Below, piece after piece: positions 14,333 through 21,743 of a stretch of 21,743 bases of DNA. Every line of letters begins with the position of its first letter. The first letter of the stretch is position 1. Below the pieces are notes generated by a model that saw nothing but the letters and a program-made list of their open reading frames with translations, did no database searches and had not been told where the DNA came from. The stretch comes from Gammaproteobacteria bacterium (GTDB lineage Bacteria; Pseudomonadota; Gammaproteobacteria; DSM-19610): contig DRQL01000093.1 of assembly GCA_011371465.1 (NCBI GenBank), forward strand, positions 1-21,743. The letters are read 5' to 3'. Made by a program: the position numbers and the translations under genes.

Positions 14333-14411
14333 GCGGGTACGGGTTGTCGATACGCGCCCGCATGGACGGTGGTTGCCGGGCTGCACGGGGGGTATTTCGG
14401 TCGGCTGGTGC

Positions 14412-15122
14412 TCAAAGAGGTTTTTTAAACCAGGCCAGGTAGTTCACGTCGACGTCATTACCCAGTTTGTATTCCTGCGTCAGCGGGTTGTAGGTCATGC
14501 CGGTCAGTTCCTGCAGTTCCAGTCCGGCGTTGCGCGCCCAGCGTTCCAGTTCCGATGGCCGGATGAACTTGCGGTAGTCGTGCGTACCTTTGGGTAACAT
14601 GCGCAGCACATACTCCGCGCCCACCACGGCCAGCAGCCAGGCTTTGGGATTGCGGTTGATGGTCGAGAAAAACAGGTCGCCGCCGGCACGGGTCAGGTCT
14701 GCACAGGCGTGGACCACGGAAGCCGGGTCCGGTACGTGCTCCAGCATCTCCAGGCAGGTGCAGATCGCGAAGCGGCCGGGGTGCTCTTTGGCCATCTGTT
14801 CGGCGGTTGTCTGCCGGTAATCGACGTTTACACCCGATTCGTGCTGGTGCAGGCGCGCGACGGTGAGCGGTGCTTCGCCCATATCGACGCCGGTTACCCG
14901 TGCGCCCTGCTGCGCCATGGCTTCCGACAGCAGGCCGCCACCGCAGCCGACATCGATTACCTCGCGGTCCGCCAGCTCCGTGCGCTGGCGGATGTAATCG
15001 ACCCGTAACGGGTTGATATCGTGCAGGGGTTTGAATTCACTGTGCGGGTCCCACCAGCGCGCGGCCAGTTCCTCGAACTTGCTGACTTCGGCGTGATCGA
15101 CGTTGTGTGCGCCTGTGTTCAT
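14412..15122 (-). CDS. ubiG: Ubiquinone O-methyltransferase UbiG
   Basis: A 236-residue class I SAM methyltransferase that carries out both O-methylations of the ubiquinone ring. Motif I is VIDVGCGGGLLSEAMA (55-70) and VTGVDMGE follows with the acidic ribose contact. Also visible are the UbiG signatures KFEELAARWWDPHSEFKPLHDINPLR near the N-terminus, EMLEHVPDP, and GTHDYRKFIRPSEL in the membrane-interaction region. Length and motifs are typical of gammaproteobacterial UbiG. It starts 18 bases past the mtaD stop codon, so the two are very likely co-transcribed; mupP follows. Ubiquinone use implies aerobic or nitrate respiration. Confidence 0.97.
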   Translation of the reverse strand: MNTGAHNVDHAEVSKFEELAARWWDPHSEFKPLHDINPLRVDYIRQRTELADREVIDVGCGGGLLSEAMAQQGARVTGVDMGEAPLTVARLHQHESGVNVDYRQTTAEQMAKEHPGRFAICTCLEMLEHVPDPASVVHACADLTRAGGDLFFSTINRNPKAWLLAVVGAEYVLRMLPKGTHDYRKFIRPSELERWARNAGLELQELTGMTYNPLTQEYKLGNDVDVNYLAWFKKPL

Positions 15123-15140
15123 GGGGACACGATACCTAAA

Positions 15141-16469
15141 TTACAGGCCGGGATCACCTGCGGCGATGCGGGTTTGCCAGCCGCGTGCGCGCTGGACCAG
15201 TTCCTGGGTGTCCAGGTGGGTCAGTTCGCGGGTCTTCAGCACGTGCTGGCCGGCGACCCAGACGTCCGTTACCTGCTCCCGTCCGGCGGCATACACCAGC
15301 TGCGATACCGGGTCATAGAGCGGCTGGGTTTCCAGTGCGCCGAGATCGATGGCGCTGATATCGGCCCATTTGCCGTTTTCGAGGGAGCCGGTCTCCGTGG
15401 CGATGCCGAGTGCGCGTGCACCGTTCAGTGTCGCCATGCGCAGCGCGGTGTGGGCGGGCAGGGCGCTGGCATCCTGCTGAACCGCCTTTGCCAGCAGCGC
15501 GGCAGAGCGCATTTCGCCGAGCATATCCAGGTCGTTGTTGCTGGCGGCGCCATCGGTGCCCAGCGCCACGTTGACACCGGCCTCCAGCAGCGGCTGCACC
15601 GGGCAGAAACCGCTGGCCAGTTTGAGGTTGGATTCCGGGCAGTGGACCACGCTGGCGCCGGCTTCAGCGAGACGCCGGATCTCGTTATCTTCCAGTTGCG
15701 TCATGTGCACCCCGACCAGCGCAGGCGATAGCAGTCCCAGCTGTTCCAGCCGGTCGAGCGGGCGCTGCCCGGTATCATTCAGGCTGTTTTCGATCTCGCT
15801 TGCGGTTTCGTGCAGGTGAATATGGACCGGCAGGTCCAGTTCATCGGACAGCACCTGGACCTGTTTTAACGGTTGATCGGAGACCGTGTACGGGGCGTGC
15901 GGTGCAAACGCACAACTGATGAGCGGGTGGTGTTTGTATTCATCGGCCAGCGCCAGGCCTTTGGCAAAATACTGCTCCGGGTTGTCGGCGTAGGCGGTGG
16001 GGAAATCGATCAGTATTATGCCGACACAGGCGCGTATCGCGCCGCTGGCGGCGACGCGTGCACTGACCTCCGGGAAAAAATACATGTCATTGAAACAGGT
16101 GGTGCCGCTGCGCAGCATTTCCGCCACCGCCAGCTGGGTGCCGTCGTGCACAAACTGCTCACTGACCCACTTCTGTTCCGCCGGCCAGATGTGGTGCTGC
16201 AACCAGTCCATCAGGGGCAGGTCATCCGCGATGCCGCGCAGCAGGCTCATGGCGGCATGGGTATGCGTGTTGACGAAGCCGGGAATCAGGGCGTGCCGAT
16301 CGAGCTCCAGTGTAGTCTGCGCCTGGTAGGACTGGCGCGCCTCGGCCGAAGGCAGGATGGCACTGATGCGTCCCTCGTCGATGGCGATGCTGTGGTACTC
16401 GAGTACCACAGCATCGGGCTCAACGGGAATGACCCAGCGGGCGTGAAGCAGGGTTTCTGTTGTTTTCAT
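15141..16469 (-). CDS. mtaD: 5'-methylthioadenosine / S-adenosylhomocysteine deaminase (TRZ/ATZ amidohydrolase)
   Basis: A 442-residue metal-dependent amidohydrolase. It has the HxH metal motif NTHTHAAMSLLRG (H69, H71), HIHLHE (216-221), VHCPESN (H276) and the metal aspartate in GTDGAASNNDLDM (D306), as in Zn deaminases of the MtaD/TrzA group. In Pseudomonas aeruginosa the equivalent gene next to ubiG encodes methylthioadenosine deaminase, which makes methylthioinosine. The phosphorylase mtiP is not in this window, but mtnA, acting later in the same salvage route, lies just beyond mscS. Alternative substrates in this family include S-adenosylhomocysteine, 5'-deoxyadenosine and triazines. Codons 19-29 lie within a 32-bp perfect DNA palindrome. 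The start agrees with the usual family N-terminus. Confidence 0.9.
   Translation of the reverse strand: MKTTETLLHARWVIPVEPDAVVLEYHSIAIDEGRISAILPSAEARQSYQAQTTLELDRHALIPGFVNTHTHAAMSLLRGIADDLPLMDWLQHHIWPAEQKWVSEQFVHDGTQLAVAEMLRSGTTCFNDMYFFPEVSARVAASGAIRACVGIILIDFPTAYADNPEQYFAKGLALADEYKHHPLISCAFAPHAPYTVSDQPLKQVQVLSDELDLPVHIHLHETASEIENSLNDTGQRPLDRLEQLGLLSPALVGVHMTQLEDNEIRRLAEAGASVVHCPESNLKLASGFCPVQPLLEAGVNVALGTDGAASNNDLDMLGEMRSAALLAKAVQQDASALPAHTALRMATLNGARALGIATETGSLENGKWADISAIDLGALETQPLYDPVSQLVYAAGREQVTDVWVAGQHVLKTRELTHLDTQELVQRARGWQTRIAAGDPGL
16385..16416. repeat. 32-bp perfect palindrome inside mtaD
   Basis: The 16 bases 16385-16400 (CGATGCTGTGGTACTC) are the exact reverse complement of 16401-16416, with no spacer and an XhoI-type CTCGAG centre. 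It covers about mtaD codons 19-29, close to the start of the mRNA. It can form a cruciform in DNA or a long hairpin in either transcript. A perfect 16-bp half-site is not expected by chance in a region of this size. Confidence 0.9.
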
Positions 16470-16535
16470 CGCGCCAGTATAGCGGGGGATGATTGCAACA
16501 GGGAAATCGGTCGGCGTTTGCCGGGCGCAGGTTTG

Positions 16536-16565
16536 TTTTCGCGGTCAGGAGGCCGCTCCTGCGGG
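16536..16565 (-). repeat. REP-like palindrome between mscS and mtaD
   Basis: On the minus strand it reads CCCGCAGGAGCGGCCTCCTG then ACCGCGAAAA. It shares the GGAGCG...GCGAAAA frame with the copies at 11436-11467 and 17457-17489 and has the same orientation, but a different central palindrome. The rest of 16470-16584 shows no gene. Confidence 0.6.
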
Positions 16566-16584
16566 TCTGTCAGCGGTTCCCCGG

Positions 16585-17415
16585 TTACGCCACGTTGTGC
16601 ATGTATACATCCTGCTGCGGGTAGGGGATGCTGATGCCGTTGGCGTCGAAGGCCAGTTTGACCTTTTCCAGCAGGTCCGCGCGCACCGGCCAGTAGTCTT
16701 CGTTTTTCACCCAGGGCCGTACATTGAAGTTGACGCTGCTGTCGGCCAGTTCGCCCAGTGCAATACCGGGCGCCGGGTCGGACAGGATGCGCTCATCCTG
16801 CTGCATGATGTCATCGATGATCTTTTTGGCTTTGGCAATGTCATCGCCGTAACCGATGCCGAACACCAGGTCGATACGGCGGGTGGGCTTGGCGGAGTAG
16901 TTGGTGATGGTGCCGCCATAGATCTGGCCGTTCGGTATGATGATCTGGCGGTTATCGCCGGTGCGCATGATGGTCGCGAACATACGCACTTCCTCGACAA
17001 CACCGGTCGCGCCGCCAGCCTCGATGAAGTCACCGACCTTGAAGGGCCGGAACAGGATGATCATGACGCCGGAGGAGAAATTGGACAGCGAGTCCTTCAG
17101 TGCCAGACCGATGGCCAGGCCGGCGGCACCGAAGACAGCGAGCAGTGACGTTGTTTCTATCCCCAGCTGGTCGAGGGTGGCCATTACCACCACCAGTATC
17201 AGTACCGTGTAGACCAGGTTGCCGAGGAAATTGATCAGCATGTCGTCCAGGCTGGCCCTGGTCATCAGCTTGCGTACCATATTGGTCAGCCAGCGCGCGA
17301 TCCAGCGGCCGACGATGAAAATGGCCAGCGCGATGCCGAGGCGAATACCCCAGGGTATCAGCAGGCTCTGGATAACGCCCGGATCAGTCCAGTCGATGTT
17401 GGTGATCGATTCCAT
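16585..17415 (-). CDS. mscS: Small-conductance mechanosensitive channel MscS
   Basis: A 276-residue inner-membrane channel that opens on membrane tension to release solutes after hypo-osmotic shock. It has three predicted membrane helices (about 20-42, 62-84, 90-118). The pore-lining helix carries the Gly/Ala pattern VFGAAGLAIGLALKDSLSNFSSG, very close to E. coli MscS. The cytosolic cage follows with FRPFKVGDFIEAGG, MRTGDNRQIIIPNG and a C-terminal GISIPYPQQDVYM, also as in E. coli. Length is typical (E. coli 286). GAGGAGA six bases upstream is the best ribosome-binding site on this strand. It is the first of nine minus-strand genes; a REP-like palindrome lies 41 bases upstream in its leader region. 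Confidence 0.95.
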   Translation of the reverse strand: MESITNIDWTDPGVIQSLLIPWGIRLGIALAIFIVGRWIARWLTNMVRKLMTRASLDDMLINFLGNLVYTVLILVVVMATLDQLGIETTSLLAVFGAAGLAIGLALKDSLSNFSSGVMIILFRPFKVGDFIEAGGATGVVEEVRMFATIMRTGDNRQIIIPNGQIYGGTITNYSAKPTRRIDLVFGIGYGDDIAKAKKIIDDIMQQDERILSDPAPGIALGELADSSVNFNVRPWVKNEDYWPVRADLLEKVKLAFDANGISIPYPQQDVYMHNVA

Positions 17416-17456
17416 GATAGTCTCCTCGTGACAGGGTTTTTGCTGTTGTTAAAGCG

Positions 17457-17489
17457 TTTTTCGCGCCGAAGGCCCGCGCTCCTACGGGG
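17457..17489 (-). repeat. REP-like palindrome upstream of mscS
   Basis: On the minus strand it starts CCCCGTAGGAGCGCGGGCCT and ends GGCGCGAAAAA: a GTAG-headed imperfect palindrome nearly identical to the copy at 11436-11467. It lies between mscS and the divergent mtnA promoter. The remaining sequence 17490-17580 shows no gene. Confidence 0.75.
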
Positions 17490-17580
17490 GTTACCGCACC
17501 ACCAAAAGGCGGCAAGCGGGCCGGGCGGGACGGATCGGACCCCGAAAACTGTGCGCAAGTAAAACGGTTCTTCAGGATCC

Positions 17581-17609
17581 TTGCAAGTGTCATCGGAAAT
17601 AACTATACA
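17581..17609 (+). promoter_or_regulatory. Sigma-70 promoter of mtnA
   Basis: TTGCAA (17581-17586), a 17-bp spacer and TATACA (17604-17609). Spacing is ideal and both boxes match consensus well. Initiation is expected near 17616, about 32 bases before the mtnA ATG. No riboswitch-like fold was recognised in that short leader. Confidence 0.8.
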
Positions 17610-17647
17610 ATCGTCCGTACCTTACCTTTAAGAAATGAGTCAGAAAG

Positions 17648-18688
17648 ATGCCTGATACCAATGACCGGGTCCGTGCCGTGGCATGGGTCGACGATATGCT
17701 GCACCTGCTGGATCAACGCTACCTGCCTGCACGGGAAGATACGCTGGTGATCAGCGACTGTCGGGCGGCTGCCGAGGCGATTCGCGACATGGTGGTACGC
17801 GGTGCTCCGGCCATCGGTATTACCGCCGCCTATGCGGCCGTGCTCGCCGCCCGCGCACGTTTTAGCGCCGATGGCGACGGCTGGCGCGCCGGGTTTGAAC
17901 AGGACCTGGCCGATCTGGGCCAGGCGCGGCCCACCGCGGTCAACCTGGGCTGGGCGGTTCGCTGTATGCGGGAAAAGGCCGCTGGCCTGTCGGGGGATCC
18001 GGTGCCGGCACTGCTGGAACTGGCGCGTGGCATCCACGAGGAAGATATACAGGCCAACCGCCGCATGGGTGAGCTGGGGGCGCAGTTCATCGCGCCTGGC
18101 AGCGGCGTGCTTACCCACTGCAATACCGGCTCGCTGGCGACCGGCGGCTACGGTACGGCGCTGGGTGTCATACGCAGCGCCTGGGCGGCCGGAAAACTCG
18201 ATGCCGTGTTTGCGGATGAAACCCGGCCCTGGTTGCAGGGCGCACGCCTGACGGCCTGGGAACTGGTCAGGGATGGCATCCCGGTCACCCTGCTGGTGGA
18301 CGGCGCGGCCGCGCACCTGATGAAACAGGGCCGGGTGCAATGGGTCATCGTCGGCTCCGATCGCATTGCCGCCAACGGCGATGTCGCCAACAAGATCGGC
18401 ACCTACAGTGCTGCGGTTGCGGCGCGCCACCACGGTGTGAAATTCATGGTGGTGGCGCCGAGTTCTACGGTGGATATGGCCATTGCCTCGGGTGCGGACA
18501 TCCCCATCGAGATGCGGGCGCCGGAAGAGGTGCTGGGATGTGGCGGGCAGCCGGTTGCGGCGGCCGGTGCACAGGCCTGGAACCCGGCATTTGACGTCAC
18601 ACCAGCCGCGCTGGTGGACGTCATTGTCACGGAACGGGGCGTCGTCGAACAGCCGGATCTGGCGAAAATGACCGCCATGATGAAGTGA
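17648..18688 (+). CDS. mtnA: Methylthioribose-1-phosphate isomerase MtnA
   Basis: A 346-residue cytosolic isomerase of the methionine salvage pathway, converting 5-methylthioribose-1-phosphate to 5-methylthioribulose-1-phosphate. It belongs to the eIF2B-like fold. Visible motifs are VVRGAPAIGITAAYA (49-63), THCNTGSLATGGYGTALGVI with the catalytic cysteine C158, ETRPWLQGARLTAWEL, and GSDRIAANGDVANKIGTY with the catalytic aspartate D238. Length is typical. The nearby mtaD provides an earlier step, so methylthioadenosine recycling is split across the divergent mtnA and mscS-mtaD units. The ATG is taken from homology; the ribosome-binding site is weak. No terminator is evident before the repeat element upstream of gyrA. 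Confidence 0.96.
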   Translation: MPDTNDRVRAVAWVDDMLHLLDQRYLPAREDTLVISDCRAAAEAIRDMVVRGAPAIGITAAYAAVLAARARFSADGDGWRAGFEQDLADLGQARPTAVNLGWAVRCMREKAAGLSGDPVPALLELARGIHEEDIQANRRMGELGAQFIAPGSGVLTHCNTGSLATGGYGTALGVIRSAWAAGKLDAVFADETRPWLQGARLTAWELVRDGIPVTLLVDGAAAHLMKQGRVQWVIVGSDRIAANGDVANKIGTYSAAVAARHHGVKFMVVAPSSTVDMAIASGADIPIEMRAPEEVLGCGGQPVAAAGAQAWNPAFDVTPAALVDVIVTERGVVEQPDLAKMTAMMK

Positions 18689-18837
18689 CGGTTATTTGAC
18701 GAGATGCCGTTCAGGGCGTCTCAGAGGCGTTCTGGGCGCCGATTGTTCTGATGCAGTACCCCGCCCGCATGTGTTACCATGCCGCTTTTACGGGCTCTCG
18801 TTATTGGAGCGCGTCCTGGAGAACCGGGGATCGGGTT

Positions 18838-18943
18838 CGACCCGGCGCCATACCCTTCACAGACCGTCGGCCGCAGGGATGCGGCCGTCGAGCGTACAGG
18901 GAGGTATTCACAGCGGGTCTGTGAAGGGTGTGGCGCCGGGTCG
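18838..18943. repeat. MITE-like palindromic element in the gyrA leader
   Basis: A 106-bp element with 28-bp terminal inverted repeats: 18838-18865 pairs with 18916-18943 with a single T-G mismatch. Inside is a second hairpin, CGGCCGCA (18868-18875), loop GGGA, TGCGGCCG (18880-18887). A related element in opposite orientation follows gyrA at 21571-21680. The right end is 29 bases from the gyrA ATG, so if transcribed it forms a large stem just upstream of the ribosome-binding region. It carries no coding potential. The rest of 18689-18837 shows no gene and no convincing promoter. Confidence 0.85.
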
Positions 18944-18972
18944 TTGTCACTACAGAGTACTGATGGGAATTC

Positions 18973-21540
<2,568 letters not shown>

Positions 21541-21570
21541 TGCGAGCAGCTTACTTGTCCGACCGGTTGT

Positions 21571-21680
21571 TTACAGACGCGCTGTGAATACATGCCCCAG
21601 GGCACCTTCTCGACCGTTGGGACGGTCTCACCTTGTCCCTGTACGCTCGGCGGCCGCATCCCTGCGGCCAGACGGTCTGG
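21571..21680. repeat. Second copy of the gyrA-flanking element, inverted, with an insertion
   Basis: It shares with the reverse complement of the upstream copy ACAGAC-x-CGCTGTGAATAC at one end, then CCCTGTACGCTCG, CGGCCGCATCCCTGCGGCC and GACGGTCTG. It differs by about 45 bases at 21592-21636 where the upstream copy has two; that insert holds its own hairpin (GACCGT-TGGG-ACGGTC, 21612-21627). The internal hairpin is GGCCGCA/TGCGGCC (21652-21669). The outer terminal repeat is largely lost (GGTCTGGAAG instead of GGTCTGTGAAG). Confidence 0.8.
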
Positions 21681-21687
21681 AAGCAGC

Positions 21688-21716
21688 CTGTCAGGCAAGC
21701 GGACTGCGTTTATATA
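21688..21716 (+). promoter_or_regulatory. Candidate promoter and ribosome-binding site of the next gene
   Basis: CTGTCA (21688-21693), a 17-bp spacer and TATATA (21711-21716) resemble a sigma-70 promoter. AGGAG follows at 21729-21733, about nine bases before the window end, where an ATG could begin at 21743. In Pseudomonas the gene after gyrA is serC; that identity cannot be checked here. Confidence 0.5.
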
Positions 21717-21743
21717 GATTATTTTTCTAGGAGCTGTATAGCA

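Noticed and set aside
12316..14442. 708-codon open frame on the plus strand
   Set aside because: It lies antisense to rmuC and mupP, both with clear family motifs, and its product is low-complexity and unlike any protein. Long antisense frames are expected in GC-rich coding DNA.
18696..18724. TTGACG with a 17-bp spacer as a gyrA promoter
   Set aside because: The hexamer at the right distance (TCTCAG) is a poor -10; TACCAT at 18775 also lacks a -35. The gyrA promoter is left unassigned.
18838..18943. CRISPR or riboswitch in the gyrA leader
   Set aside because: There is a single inverted-repeat element with no regularly spaced direct repeats, and the fold matches no riboswitch class I know.

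Overview
The window looks like a GC-rich gammaproteobacterial chromosome. The strongest taxonomic clue is the block gyrA - mtnA - mtaD - ubiG - mupP - yciK, which from memory is the order found in Pseudomonas. Here a squalene cassette (hpnC-hpnD-hpnE) and rmuC sit between mupP and yciK, so the organism probably makes hopanoids or another squalene-derived lipid. No tRNA, rRNA, CRISPR array, integrase, transposase or phage gene was recognised.

Layout. Positions 1-1620 (minus strand): an OmpR-family response regulator, cut by the window edge, and a secreted spondin-domain protein with its own terminator. Upstream of the spondin gene is a previously unannotated array of four GTGA sites spaced exactly 11 bp apart. 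This is a strong candidate operator for an OmpR/PhoB-type regulator. Positions 1670-3657 (plus): an acetolactate-synthase-like ThDP enzyme with an unusual insertion and an ambiguous leader. Positions 3771-4029: a compact single-gene unit (promoter, 41-residue CxxCxxC membrane peptide, perfect terminator). Positions 4049-6089 (plus): thioredoxin, diguanylate cyclase and NADPH-dependent FMN reductase-like protein, closely spaced. Positions 6098-7018 (minus): a second diguanylate cyclase. Positions 7293-8333 (plus): an exported protein with two thioredoxin folds.

Positions 8338-17415 hold nine consecutive minus-strand genes, transcribed in the order mscS, mtaD, ubiG, mupP, rmuC, hpnC, hpnD, hpnE, yciK. 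Several overlap or nearly touch. HpnC, HpnD and HpnE together convert farnesyl diphosphate to squalene. MtaD and MtnA belong to methylthioadenosine salvage, MupP to peptidoglycan recycling and UbiG to ubiquinone synthesis. Positions 17581-21540 (plus): mtnA with a clear sigma-70 promoter, then complete gyrA. A promoter and ribosome-binding site for a further gene lie at the right edge.

Repeats stand out. There are three REP-like palindromes in one orientation, one of which supplies the stop codon of hpnC. A 32-bp perfect palindrome lies inside the 5' end of mtaD. Two related hairpin-rich elements flank gyrA in opposite orientation; the upstream copy has 28-bp terminal inverted repeats and ends 29 bp before the gyrA start codon. 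No single new defence or biosynthetic system is evident. The best leads are the spondin operator array, the CxxCxxC membrane peptide, the gyrA-flanking elements and the mtaD palindrome.
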